Of a stretch of DNA of 53,458 nt, positions 1 through 7,873 are shown piece by piece. Position 1 is the first letter of the stretch. The number at the start of each line of letters is the position of its first letter. This DNA is from Hungateiclostridiaceae bacterium UBA1305 (lineage in GTDB: Bacteria > Bacillota > Clostridia > Acetivibrionales > DTU013): NCBI GenBank assembly GCA_002307275.1, contig DBTX01000044.1:1-53458 (forward strand), written 5' to 3'. The translations under genes and the position numbers were made by a program. The notes below the pieces were generated by a model. The model was not told where the DNA came from. It did no database searches and saw only the letters and a list, made by a program, of their open reading frames with translations.

Positions 1-1
1 T

Positions 2-40
2 AATGCGGAATTCAGGTTGTATATAGATGACAATACCTGA
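2..40 (+). other. possible 3' end of an upstream gene at the window edge
   Basis: One plus-strand frame is open from the window edge to a TGA at 38-40 and would encode a 12-residue tail ending YIDDNT. It is too short to identify. The rest of the first 99 bases shows nothing else apart from the Shine-Dalgarno site AAAGGATG of the next gene. Confidence 0.2.
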
Positions 41-99
41 TTAAAAGGTTTCATATATCAACAATAATAACTAATAATGGAAGAAAGGATGATGTTTTT

Positions 100-339
100 A
101 TGGTAATCAAGATTTTAGGTTCAGGATGTCCGAATTGCAAGAGGCTGGAAGAACTGGCACGGGAAGCGGCAAAGGAAATGGGCGTGGAGGCGGTATTTGA
201 AAAGGTGCAGGACGTACAAAGAATTATGGGTTATGGGATTATGTCTACGCCTGCGCTGGTTATTGACGAAAAGGTCAAAGTGTATGGACGGGTTCCGAAC
301 AAGGAGACAATAAAAAAGTACATCGACGAAGAAATGTAG
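100..339 (+). CDS. small thioredoxin-like protein (redox-active disulfide protein 2 family)
   Basis: This 79-residue protein is a minimal thioredoxin/glutaredoxin fold. The redox motif CPNC lies at residues 10-13 after a short first strand (VIKILGSG), and the cis-proline region reads STPALVID. Members of this TM0996/MTH895-like family are cytosolic dithiol proteins often found beside ArsP/YraQ permeases and arsenic genes. Here it precedes an MFS exporter and a CDF exporter on the same strand, so it probably opens a small stress operon. The substrate is not deducible. Confidence 0.85.
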   Translation: MVIKILGSGCPNCKRLEELAREAAKEMGVEAVFEKVQDVQRIMGYGIMSTPALVIDEKVKVYGRVPNKETIKKYIDEEM

Positions 340-347
340 ATATCATA

Positions 348-389
348 AAACAGAAAGCAGAAAACAGAAAATAGAAAATAGAAAACAGA
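348..389 (+). repeat. six tandem copies of a 7-nt unit (AARYAGA) in the leader of the next gene
   Basis: Six consecutive heptamers fill the gap between the mini-thioredoxin gene and the MFS gene: AAACAGA, AAGCAGA, AAACAGA, AAATAGA, AAATAGA and AAACAGA. The array ends 4 bases before the Shine-Dalgarno site of the MFS gene. The copies differ only by transitions. Confidence 0.8.
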
Positions 390-403
390 CAAGGGTGAAA
401 AAA

Positions 404-1597
404 ATGAACAAGAATAAGATGGTTATGCTGCTTGGACTGGCAGGCTTTATTGTTATGACGGACAATTGGGTGGTATCGCCCATATTGCCGGCCATAGCAC
501 AGAATTTGAATATTGACATAGCAAAGGCTGGACTACTCATCACGGCATATATGTTACCCTTTGGTATTTTCCAGATTATATTCGGCCCCTTGGCTGACCG
601 ATATGGTAAAAAGCAGGTGATTACATTTTCCATTATCATGTTTACTATCGCCACAGGGCTTTGTGCATTGGGGACTAATCTCACAAACCTGGCAGTGTTC
701 CGTGGACTAACAGGTGTCTTTGCAGCGTCTGTCATGCCAATTGCGTTGGCGTTGATAGGGGATGTATTCCCGATCCAGGAGAGACAAGGAGCCATTGGTA
801 CTTATATGGGAATCTCTTTTCTGGGGCAGGGGCTGAGTATGGCCATTGGAGGCACGATAGCATACTTCCTGAACTGGAGGGGTGTATTCGGTGTATATGC
901 AGTTTTGTCGCTGATTCCTGTGCTGCTGCTTGTTAAAAACTATAAGCAACTTCCTTCGGAAAAGCATCCCCACAGTAAAATCTTTGCGCCTTACGGCAAA
1001 CTGCTTGGCACATCCAGAAGTCTTTTTACCTACATTATTGTGCTTCTGGAAGGCATATTTATTGTAGGAAGCTTTTCGTATGCAGGAGCCTATATTGCAA
1101 AAACCTATGGATTTAATTATTTCTATATCGGTTTAATTATGACTGCCTTTGGAATTATGACAGTTATTGGCGGAAGATTAAGCGGTAAGCTGGCGGCAAA
1201 GATAGGTGCAAGAAAGATCTTGAGCATCGGACTTGTAGCGGCTGCCTTGGCTGATATCATCATTTACCTGTATGGCAACACACTGGGCTTGTTGATTGTC
1301 GGTGTTGCCCTACTGGGACTTGGCTTCATTTTTACACACTCCACACTCCTTACCAGGGCTACTGAATTTGCACAAAAGGCAAGAGGAGCAGCGATGTCCC
1401 TGGTGGCCTTCTGCTTTATGGGCGGCGGCGGCATAGGTACTGCCATCGGAGGAAGAATCATTTCAACTGCAGGGCTTGATAATCTTTTTGTAATTTACGG
1501 CATTGCCCTTGTTGTCACACTGCTTTTAAGCTTTGTATTAATAAGAGATCACGTAGTGGAACCGGATGAATTAAAGGAAGAAATCGGGAAATTGTAA
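404..1597 (+). CDS. MFS transporter (DHA1-like, 12 membrane segments)
   Basis: This 397-residue protein is hydrophobic throughout, with about twelve membrane segments. The MFS signature GPLADRYGKK lies in the loop after segment 2, and GRLSGKLAAKIGARK is the matching loop in the second half. It is probably a proton-driven exporter in the cytoplasmic membrane. A GTG three codons upstream (395) overlaps the AAGGGTG ribosome-binding sequence, so the ATG at 404 with 6-7 nt spacing is the better start. The substrate is unknown. The neighbouring metal and thiol genes suggest a toxic metal or metalloid compound. Confidence 0.85.
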   Translation: MNKNKMVMLLGLAGFIVMTDNWVVSPILPAIAQNLNIDIAKAGLLITAYMLPFGIFQIIFGPLADRYGKKQVITFSIIMFTIATGLCALGTNLTNLAVFRGLTGVFAASVMPIALALIGDVFPIQERQGAIGTYMGISFLGQGLSMAIGGTIAYFLNWRGVFGVYAVLSLIPVLLLVKNYKQLPSEKHPHSKIFAPYGKLLGTSRSLFTYIIVLLEGIFIVGSFSYAGAYIAKTYGFNYFYIGLIMTAFGIMTVIGGRLSGKLAAKIGARKILSIGLVAAALADIIIYLYGNTLGLLIVGVALLGLGFIFTHSTLLTRATEFAQKARGAAMSLVAFCFMGGGGIGTAIGGRIISTAGLDNLFVIYGIALVVTLLLSFVLIRDHVVEPDELKEEIGKL

Positions 1598-1613
1598 AAG
1601 GGAGATGCAGGTC

Positions 1614-2558
1614 ATGGATAAACATGAGCACGAGGAACACAATCATAATCATTCACGCAGCCACGATATTTCTGAAATAAAGGGTGCTAGACTTATATTT
1701 GTCATGCTTCTCAATTTTCTAATTACAGCGGTAGAAATTGTTGGTGGGATTTACTCTGGGAGTCTGTCGCTGATTTCTGATGCGCTTCATAATTTTACCG
1801 ACGCGTTAGCGATTATAATAAGCTATTATGCTATAAAGATATCAGGCAAGCAGAACGATATCAAAAGAACTTTTGGCTATAGAAGGGCTTCCATCATGGC
1901 AGCTCTTCTCAACTCTTCCGTTCTCATAGGAATTTCGGTATTCCTTTTTAAGGAAGCCTATGTCAAGTTTATGAACCCGCAGGCAATAAACGGCAGTATG
2001 ATCATATGGGTTGCTCTTATTGGTCTTGTGGCGAATGCACTTGGTGTTATTTTGCTGGAAAAAGGTTCTCATGGCAACATGAACATAAAGTCGACATACC
2101 TTCACCTTTTAAGTGATGTGTTGTCTTCGGTGGGAGTTGTAATTGGAGGAATATTGATTCTTTTCTTCAAAATATATTGGGTTGATCCTCTACTGACTGT
2201 TCTTATTAGTATTTATATACTCAAGGAAAGCCTGGGGATACTGAAAGAAGCAATTAATATTCTAATGCAGGGTACACCGGAAAACATTGATATCAATAAA
2301 ATTGTTGATGACCTGAAAAAGATTGATGACGTGGAAGATGTCCATCATGTCCATGTGTGGAGCCTTGATGAAAGCAATATTAACTTTGAGGCTCATATAA
2401 ATGTGAAGGACATGATGGTTAGCGAGACAAAGAGGATTACTGAGGGCATCGAACATATTTTAAATGAGCACCATGGGATAAACCATTCAACGCTCCAGTT
2501 CGAATACAAATGCTGTGGTGATGTTGGGGTTATTAAAGTAATTGGGGAAAATGCATAA
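1614..2558 (+). CDS. cation diffusion facilitator family metal exporter
   Basis: This 314-residue protein is CzcD-like. It has a His-rich N-terminus (HEHEEHNHNH), six membrane segments with the metal-site motifs SDALHNFTD (segment 2) and HLLSDVLSS (segment 5), and a cytoplasmic C-terminal domain with DVHHVHVWSL. The family exports Zn, Co, Cd or Fe by proton antiport. A pair of cysteines (KCCGD) near the C-terminus may add a thiol metal site. An ATG at 1605 abuts the AAAGGGAG site, so 1614 with 9-nt spacing is preferred. The gene follows the MFS gene by 16 nt and ends at an intrinsic terminator. Confidence 0.9.
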   Translation: MDKHEHEEHNHNHSRSHDISEIKGARLIFVMLLNFLITAVEIVGGIYSGSLSLISDALHNFTDALAIIISYYAIKISGKQNDIKRTFGYRRASIMAALLNSSVLIGISVFLFKEAYVKFMNPQAINGSMIIWVALIGLVANALGVILLEKGSHGNMNIKSTYLHLLSDVLSSVGVVIGGILILFFKIYWVDPLLTVLISIYILKESLGILKEAINILMQGTPENIDINKIVDDLKKIDDVEDVHHVHVWSLDESNINFEAHINVKDMMVSETKRITEGIEHILNEHHGINHSTLQFEYKCCGDVGVIKVIGENA

Positions 2559-2563
2559 TGACG

Positions 2564-2588
2564 AAAACCGCATTCATCATGCGGTTTT
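2564..2588. terminator. bidirectional intrinsic terminator
   Basis: A perfect 10-bp inverted repeat (AAAACCGCAT / ATGCGGTTTT) with a 5-nt loop lies between the convergent CDF and AhpD-like genes. It has A/T tracts on both flanks and so can serve both strands. Confidence 0.85.
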
Positions 2589-2602
2589 ATCATTATGGGG
2601 AA

Positions 2603-2956
2603 TTATTTATTGTTTACAAGCCACTCAAAGGCAGGGAGCGAGCTTGATAAAACGGTTGCTGCCTTGGAGAACTTAGCGACTGCAAAGGTCTCCATAATTT
2701 CCTGTACAGATGCCCCTGCTTTTTTAGCTGCCTTTGTATTGTTCAAAATACAAGACTGGGAATCAAGAGCAATGGCAGCCGATAAAGCAATCAATGCCTT
2801 GAATTTCTGAGGTATTGCTTCTTTGGAGTAAGCGAACTTCTTATCGGTCACATGATTTACAACCTGGCTTTCATCAAGCTGTCCGAGCAGCTCCAAGGGC
2901 TTTGGGACCTCTCCGCTTTCCTTTTTGATGTTTTCCATCAATTCTTTAAAATCCAT
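2603..2956 (-). CDS. carboxymuconolactone decarboxylase/AhpD-like family protein with a degenerate CxxC
   Basis: This 117-residue alpha-helical protein has the AhpD/CMD family pattern (ALIALSAAIALDSQSC...KAAKKAGASVQEIMET). In redox-active relatives this position reads CxxC followed by His. Here it reads SQSC, and the His positions are Asn. Disulfide reductase activity of the classical kind is therefore doubtful, although one Cys remains. It is last in a minus-strand set after an MFS exporter and a DGC protein, 18 nt downstream of the latter. Confidence 0.8.
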   Translation of the reverse strand: MDFKELMENIKKESGEVPKPLELLGQLDESQVVNHVTDKKFAYSKEAIPQKFKALIALSAAIALDSQSCILNNTKAAKKAGASVQEIMETFAVAKFSKAATVLSSSLPAFEWLVNNK

Positions 2957-2974
2957 AATAGGACCTCCTAAAAA

Positions 2975-3505
2975 TTATTTATTGTAGACTGCCATGATGT
3001 CTTTTTCAACAGCAGTGGCTATTACATTAATATCGGTCTGGGAATTCAAATCAAAGTTTTTTGATATCTGCAGATCTTTTGATATAATAATGTGTTTGTC
3101 AACCTCGAAGCCAGCTTTATTCAGCGTTTTCAAGGTGCATTTCATTGGACAGCCATCCACTGCGACGATTCCTTTTGCGCTTTTGGCCGCATTGGTAATA
3201 TTGGCAAGACCCGCAGAAATGCTTGCAAGACAGAGCAGGGAAGCTTTTTCGTAGCCTGTTTCATTAGCTGCTTTGACACTTCCTAGCATGGTTGACTGTC
3301 CGACATTTGAAGCGCCTGCACAGTAAAATACTGCAACGGGGCTTTCACGTTCCTCTACCTCTACGCCCTTTGTCTTTTTGTCCATATAGGGCAGATACCA
3401 GTTTTCCTTTTCCTTCTCATTTTCCTTTTCTTTTTCCTTCTTCATTTCCTTTACATCATTTACAGCGGTAGTGCAATTGCACCCGCAGGTAACTTTCTCA
3501 TCCAT
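2975..3505 (-). CDS. putative zinc-binding protein, DGC domain
   Basis: This 176-residue protein belongs to the DGC-domain family, named for its Asp-Gly-Cys motif, seen here as AVDGCPMKC. A second Cys lies in VFYCAGASNVG, and the N-terminus carries a CGCNC cluster followed by a run of Lys/Glu (residues about 20-35), probably a flexible linker. The biochemical role of the family is unestablished; bound zinc has been proposed from the conserved cysteines. The start overlaps the upstream MFS gene by 8 nt, so they are translationally coupled. It is the first of four DGC domains in this window. Confidence 0.85.
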   Translation of the reverse strand: MDEKVTCGCNCTTAVNDVKEMKKEKEKENEKEKENWYLPYMDKKTKGVEVEERESPVAVFYCAGASNVGQSTMLGSVKAANETGYEKASLLCLASISAGLANITNAAKSAKGIVAVDGCPMKCTLKTLNKAGFEVDKHIIISKDLQISKNFDLNSQTDINVIATAVEKDIMAVYNK

Positions 3506-4910
3506 TGGTTTTCACCTCCTTTTGCGGTTTTTTATTCCTTATGCCTGAAATGATTGCTCCTGCAAAGCTTAATGCAGCAGCAATATAGTAAACCTTCTGT
3601 GTGCTTTGAATAAACCTTGGCCCGTAATTTTCAGTGCCATTTCCAAGGAAAGCAGTGAACAATGCGACTGAGAAGGCTATACCGATAACCATGCCCAGGT
3701 TTTTGACAAGCTGTGTAATACCGTTTGCAGCTCCGAGCTTGTTCTTAGGTACGTTCCCCATAATGCAGCTGTTGTTCGGCGATTGGAAAAATCCAAGGGA
3801 TAGTCCCATCAGAGCCAGGTATATCAGGATGAGGATCACCGGTGTATTGAGAGTCGTATTGGCAAGCAGGATCAGTGCAATGCCGTTGATGACCAAGCCT
3901 GTCGATGTCAGGATTACTGCGCCGATTTTATCCGAAAGTGCACCGCTGAACGGTGATATGAGAGCCATTGCAATCGGGAATGCCATCATATACAAGCCTG
4001 ATTTACTAGTGCCGAACCCCAGGACCTTTTGGTAATAGAAGGGGATCAGCACTGTCGGAGAATACATGGTGATAAAGGAGATCAGCGAAGCGATGATTGA
4101 TGAGGAAAATACCCAGTTTTTAAACAGGCTAAGATCCATAACAGGATGTTGCTTCCTTCTCTCATAAATAATAAATACCACCAGAGATACTGTGAATATC
4201 GCAATGCTTCCATATATCAACGGGTTACCCCAGCCAAATTTGGTGGAGTTGGAAAATCCGTAGATAAAGGTTATGATTGCTAGAACCAGAAGAACAGAAC
4301 CCAAATAATCAAAACGGAACTGCTCCTTTTCCACTTTTTGATCCCTTGGTATGGAGAAATACGATACGATAAAGCCTGCAATAGATACAATAAAGGTCAG
4401 GAAGAACACTGTCTGCCATCCCCACAACCCGATGGCAATACCTCCTGCCGGAGGACCGGCAATGCTTCCGATTGCCATGGTTGTTGCCAGGAGCCCTATA
4501 TTTTTACCCCTTTGATTGGGCGGATAGTTTTCCGTTACGATAGCCATGCCGTTTGCCATAACCATTGCACCGCCTATTGCCTGAAGGATCCTCATGACGA
4601 TCAGCATGGGAAGGTTTACAGAGAAGCCGCAGAGCAGAGTGAAAATGGATATGACAAAGAAGCCTAAATTGTAAATCTTTCTTCTTCCGAAATTATCAGC
4701 CAGTGTTCCCAATATGGGTAATAGTGCAGACATCACCAGGAGGTAAATAGAAGTAACCCATTGTACGGAACTGATGTCTACCTTGAACTGTGAAGCCATG
4801 ACAGGCAGACCGACATTGACGACCCCGCTGTCGAACATGGACATGAAAGCGCCGATCATGACGGTATACAAGATTAGTTTTGACTTTGCAAACGGTTTTT
4901 CTTCGGGCAT
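3498..4910 (-). CDS. MFS transporter, DHA2/EmrB-QacA type (14 membrane segments)
   Basis: This 470-residue protein has the DHA2 length and motifs: FDSGVVNVGLPVMA in segment 1 (motif D1-like), LGTLADNFGRRK (motif A) and about 14 membrane segments. Such proteins export drugs or organic toxins using the proton gradient. It starts a minus-strand transcription unit with the DGC and AhpD-like genes. A perfect 8-bp palindrome lies 20 nt upstream of the start codon. The substrate is unknown. Linkage to a DGC protein suggests a thiol-reactive or metal-organic compound (inference). Confidence 0.88.
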   Translation of the reverse strand: MPEEKPFAKSKLILYTVMIGAFMSMFDSGVVNVGLPVMASQFKVDISSVQWVTSIYLLVMSALLPILGTLADNFGRRKIYNLGFFVISIFTLLCGFSVNLPMLIVMRILQAIGGAMVMANGMAIVTENYPPNQRGKNIGLLATTMAIGSIAGPPAGGIAIGLWGWQTVFFLTFIVSIAGFIVSYFSIPRDQKVEKEQFRFDYLGSVLLVLAIITFIYGFSNSTKFGWGNPLIYGSIAIFTVSLVVFIIYERRKQHPVMDLSLFKNWVFSSSIIASLISFITMYSPTVLIPFYYQKVLGFGTSKSGLYMMAFPIAMALISPFSGALSDKIGAVILTSTGLVINGIALILLANTTLNTPVILILIYLALMGLSLGFFQSPNNSCIMGNVPKNKLGAANGITQLVKNLGMVIGIAFSVALFTAFLGNGTENYGPRFIQSTQKVYYIAAALSFAGAIISGIRNKKPQKEVKTNG

Positions 4911-4929
4911 AAAATAGCCTCCTCAGATT

Positions 4930-4948
4930 TTATTGTTACAAACAATAA
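4930..4948. promoter_or_regulatory. operator-like palindrome upstream of the DHA2 exporter
   Basis: A perfect inverted repeat, TTATTGTT-ACA-AACAATAA, lies 20 nt before the exporter start. Its symmetry and size suit a TetR- or MarR-type repressor site. No such regulator gene is adjacent; the nearest is the ArsR gene about 290 nt further away. Confidence 0.5.
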
Positions 4949-5097
4949 CTATAATTATGAAGAATCCGCATTAATGATAGGGAACTATTATTTCATTTTA
5001 ACATATTAGAAACTGATAATATAATAATATAATAAAATTATTATAAGTTTAAACAATTTATTTGTCAATACGATTTTAAAGAGAATAGTATATAAAA

Positions 5098-5135
5098 ACA
5101 CCTGCGGAATATTAATAACACAATTCCGCAGGTGT
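5098..5135 (-). terminator. intrinsic terminator of the ArsR gene
   Basis: A 13-bp perfect stem (ACACCTGCGGAAT and its complement) with a 12-nt loop is followed on the minus strand by a T-tract (TTTTTATAT). It separates the ArsR transcript from the exporter operon. The remaining gap 4949-5097 is AT-rich, with no gene I can see. Confidence 0.85.
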
Positions 5136-5238
5136 AATAGTTTTGAAGATTTAGTAATGAATCAGTTTAATATGGATAGTGAAAATGATTACTTTGACTA
5201 ATCCTGTTTTAGTTTATCATTTTCAAGATATTGTCGTA

Positions 5239-5553
5239 TTACTCGACTTCTAAAAGCTTACTGTTCATCATGCTGATCTCATTTCTTATCATTTTATCAG
5301 TTATATTCAGCAGAGTTTTAACCTCATCGTCTTTAATACTGTATAGTATTCTTATGCCGTCCTTATCAGACTTCAAAATGCCAGCGTCTTTCAATATTTT
5401 CAGATGCTGGGACAGATTGGACTGGCTGAATTCCACATTCTCATTCAAGGTACATACACATAATGGACCATCCCGTAAGGTCCTTACAATTTTTATCCGG
5501 ACCGGATGGGCTAATGCCTTGTATATCCTGACATACATGTCTTCGAGCGTCAT
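5239..5553 (-). CDS. ArsR/SmtB family metal(loid)-responsive repressor
   Basis: This 104-residue winged-helix protein has its recognition helix in SQSNLSQHLKILKDAGIL. The sequence LCVCTLNE places Cys32-Val-Cys34 in the region where ArsR-type sensors bind As(III), Sb(III), Cd or Pb, so thiol-binding metal(loid) sensing is likely. It diverges from the lpd/DGC operon across a 209-bp AT-rich gap that holds two identical 17-bp sites, and probably represses both directions. Confidence 0.9.
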   Translation of the reverse strand: MTLEDMYVRIYKALAHPVRIKIVRTLRDGPLCVCTLNENVEFSQSNLSQHLKILKDAGILKSDKDGIRILYSIKDDEVKTLLNITDKMIRNEISMMNSKLLEVE

Positions 5554-5590
5554 TTTATCCAGCTCCTTATAGTAGATTAGATATATCTTA

Positions 5591-5637
5591 TATAATTATA
5601 TAATTAATTTAATTTAATAATATAATTATATAATTAA
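5591..5637. promoter_or_regulatory. duplicated 17-bp operator candidate between arsR and lpd
   Basis: The 17-mer TATAATTATATAATTAA occurs at 5591-5607 and again, identically, at 5621-5637, an offset of 30 bp (about three helical turns). Each contains a palindromic core TATAATTATA. The location between a divergent ArsR gene and its likely target makes these the best ArsR operator candidates here. Confidence 0.55.
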
Positions 5638-5674
5638 GATGTCAATATGAATATCTTTTTGCAACTTATATATG

Positions 5675-5703
5675 TTGACGCATATTGTATGAAGTGATAA
5701 TAT
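5675..5703 (+). promoter_or_regulatory. sigma-A promoter of the lpd/DGC operon
   Basis: A -35 TTGACG and a -10 TAATAT are separated by exactly 17 nt. Transcription would begin near 5710, leaving a leader of about 50 nt before the GTG start. The position shows that the longer open frame beginning at 5685 cannot be the translated start. Confidence 0.7.
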
Positions 5704-5762
5704 TATATAAGGGAATTCTAATATGTTTACTTAATGATATACTAAAACCGCGAGGTGACAAT

Positions 5763-7157
5763 GTGAATAATATAAAGGAAATGTCTGCAGACATCTGCGT
5801 TCTTGGAGGCGGGCCTGCCGGTTATGTAGCTGCTATCCGGGCATCTCAACTTGGTGCAAAGGTAGTGGTGATTGAAGAAAGGGAGATCGGCGGAACCTGC
5901 CTGAACAGGGGTTGCATCCCAACAAAAGCACTGCTTAAAACTTCCGAAGTGCTATATCTGATAAATAAGGCAAAAGAATTTGGAATAGATTCCTCCATTT
6001 CATCCATAGATACAAATACGCTCTTCAATAGAAAGGACAGGGTGGTTAAGAGCCTCAGGATGGGCCTTGAACATCTTTTATCAAAGAACGGTATTGACGT
6101 TTTGAATGGCAGGGGTTGTATAGAAACCTCAGGAAGGGTATTGGTTAAAGCTCAGGAAGGTGATATTGGAGTAAAGTATAGTAAGCTGATCATAACAACC
6201 GGTTCCGGGCCTTTGATACCTGATATCCCGGGAATAACACTGGCGGGTGTGATTACAAGTGATGAAGCGCTGGACTTGAAGGATATCCCGGAGAGCATTG
6301 CCATCATCGGTGCAGGCGCCATTGGAATGGAATTTGCCACCTTTTTTCATTCATTAGGTTCAAAGGTTACCATGATTGAATTCAAGGACACCATACTGCC
6401 GAATGAAGACAGGGAAGTAACGGCGGAGCTTTTGAAGATCATGAAAAGGCAGGGAGTCAAGTTCAAGCTTGATGCAAAGGTAAAAGAAATCCGCGAATCG
6501 CAAAAAGGCCTTGAAACATATATCGAGGGTGAAGAAAATCCGCTCCTGTCCGAAAAAGTTTTGGTTGCAGTCGGAAGAAAGCTGAAAAGCATGTCCCCTG
6601 ATATTGTTTCACTGGGGGTTAAGGTAATAAAGGGAGCAATCGTTGTAAATGAACATATGGAAACCAACGTAGACGGGGTCTATGCCGCCGGAGATGTCAT
6701 CGGAGGGAGTCTGCTTGCCCATCTGGCTTTTGCCGAGGGCAGGGTAGCTGCTGAAAATGCCATGGGAATAAGAAGCCGACTTAATTATAATGCAGTGCCC
6801 GCATGTGTCTATACCAACCCGGAAGTGGCTTCGGTAGGAATGAATGAAGAGCAGGCGAAAGAAAAAGGAATTGCTGTCAAGGCAGGCCGATTTGATTTCA
6901 GAAACAACGGCAGGGCTTTGTGCCACGGGGAGAGAGAAGGCTTTGTCAAAGTCATAACGGAAGAAAGCACGGGAGTGATCCTTGGCGCTCGCATTCTGGG
7001 GCCTCATGCATCCGAATTGATATCTGAACTTACGTTGGCAGTTAGCCTTGGCGTAAGAGCAGAGGCACTTTCGGAGTTGATACATCCCCATCCCGCACTT
7101 GCCGAGGCGGTAATGGAGGCCTGCGGCGATGCAGTGGGAAGGGCTATTCATAAATAA
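5763..7157 (+). CDS. lpdA: dihydrolipoamide dehydrogenase
   Basis: This 464-residue FAD disulfide oxidoreductase re-oxidises dihydrolipoyl groups with NAD+. It shows the FAD motif GGGPAG, the redox pair Cys46/Cys51 in GGTCLNRGCIPTKALL, the NAD motif GAGAIGMEFA, the second FAD motif YAAGDV and the catalytic C-terminal HPHPALAEA. The start is a GTG 4-5 nt after GAGGTGA. It is the first gene of the operon. No E2 or glycine cleavage P/T genes follow; its only visible lipoyl partner is the DGC-GcvH-like fusion three genes downstream, so a dedicated role with that protein is likely. Confidence 0.93.
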   Translation: MNNIKEMSADICVLGGGPAGYVAAIRASQLGAKVVVIEEREIGGTCLNRGCIPTKALLKTSEVLYLINKAKEFGIDSSISSIDTNTLFNRKDRVVKSLRMGLEHLLSKNGIDVLNGRGCIETSGRVLVKAQEGDIGVKYSKLIITTGSGPLIPDIPGITLAGVITSDEALDLKDIPESIAIIGAGAIGMEFATFFHSLGSKVTMIEFKDTILPNEDREVTAELLKIMKRQGVKFKLDAKVKEIRESQKGLETYIEGEENPLLSEKVLVAVGRKLKSMSPDIVSLGVKVIKGAIVVNEHMETNVDGVYAAGDVIGGSLLAHLAFAEGRVAAENAMGIRSRLNYNAVPACVYTNPEVASVGMNEEQAKEKGIAVKAGRFDFRNNGRALCHGEREGFVKVITEESTGVILGARILGPHASELISELTLAVSLGVRAEALSELIHPHPALAEAVMEACGDAVGRAIHK

Positions 7158-7201
7158 GAATGATTAAATATTAAAACAATTCATTATGAGGAGGATTAGA
7201 T

Positions 7202-7576
7202 ATGTCTGAAAAACAATTACCGGGTTTTATAATGTGTGTATGTACAGGAAAGTGCCCTGGATTCAAGAGCATGGACATATGGGATTTCATCAACCAGGTG
7301 AGGGTCGAACTGCCGGTGGAATACGGTTTTATTCACCCACAGCTCTGTGAGGAGGATGGAGACCGGTTCCTGGCCGATTACCTGAAGGCTCATAGAAAAG
7401 TCATTATAGGTGCATGCGCACCCAACATGCAAAGGAAGATGTTCAAGCAGGCTTTCAAGGATGCAGGGCTTGATATTGAAAAAGACCTTGTGATGCTGGA
7501 CATACGGGATATGACCAATGAACAGGCGTTTAAGAAGGTAGAGGATGCATTGGCGCAAATGGAAACGGAGGGTTGA
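7202..7576 (+). CDS. stand-alone HdrA N-terminal-like domain protein
   Basis: This 124-residue protein resembles the N-terminal domain of heterodisulfide reductase subunit A. An early CVCTGKC Cys cluster is followed by FIHPQLC, KVIIGACAPNMQRKMFKQAFKDAGL and LDIRDMTNEQA, which parallel the HdrA patterns C-x-C, Y-x-C-S, VVVAACSPRxHExxFRxxxxxAGL and NIREH. The FAD-binding and ferredoxin domains of HdrA are absent here. In HdrA this region takes part in binding an iron-sulfur centre. Its stop codon overlaps the start region of the ferredoxin gene, implying the two act together. Confidence 0.7.
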   Translation: MSEKQLPGFIMCVCTGKCPGFKSMDIWDFINQVRVELPVEYGFIHPQLCEEDGDRFLADYLKAHRKVIIGACAPNMQRKMFKQAFKDAGLDIEKDLVMLDIRDMTNEQAFKKVEDALAQMETEG

Positions 7577-7578
7577 TG

Positions 7579-7869
7579 ATGAGTGAAATGAGTGAAGAAA
7601 CCTTTATGGGTGTACCAAGAGACAAAATCGACTGGAGCCCGAGGATAGATTATGACAAGTGCAATTACTGCATGGAATGTGTGGAATTCTGTCCGCACAA
7701 AGTATATGAGGTGAGGGAAAACGAGGACAAAAAGCTTGTTGTAAAAAACCCCGATAACTGTGTAGTCTTTTGCAGAGCCTGCGGTAAAACTTGCGGTGTG
7801 GATGCCTTATCCTTTCCAGACAAGGGCGAAACAACTAAAAAGATAAAGGAAATACGGAAGGAGATGTAA
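7579..7869 (+). CDS. 2x[4Fe-4S] ferredoxin-type protein
   Basis: This 96-residue protein has one classical cluster motif CNYCMECVEFCP (residues about 27-38) and a second, rearranged Cys set (CVVFCRACGKTC). It probably carries two 4Fe-4S clusters and passes electrons between the HdrA-like domain and a partner. The stop of the preceding gene overlaps tandem ATGs at 7576 and 7579. The second has the better spacing (6 nt) from GGAGGG. Such ferredoxin modules commonly pair with Hdr-type proteins. Confidence 0.85.
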   Translation: MSEMSEETFMGVPRDKIDWSPRIDYDKCNYCMECVEFCPHKVYEVRENEDKKLVVKNPDNCVVFCRACGKTCGVDALSFPDKGETTKKIKEIRKEM

Positions 7870-7873
7870 AGTA

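Noticed and set aside
5685..5762. Longer N-terminus for dihydrolipoamide dehydrogenase
   Set aside because: The stretch overlaps the -35/-10 promoter (5675-5703), lacks a ribosome-binding site and is absent from the enzyme family; GTG 5763 follows GAGGTGA.
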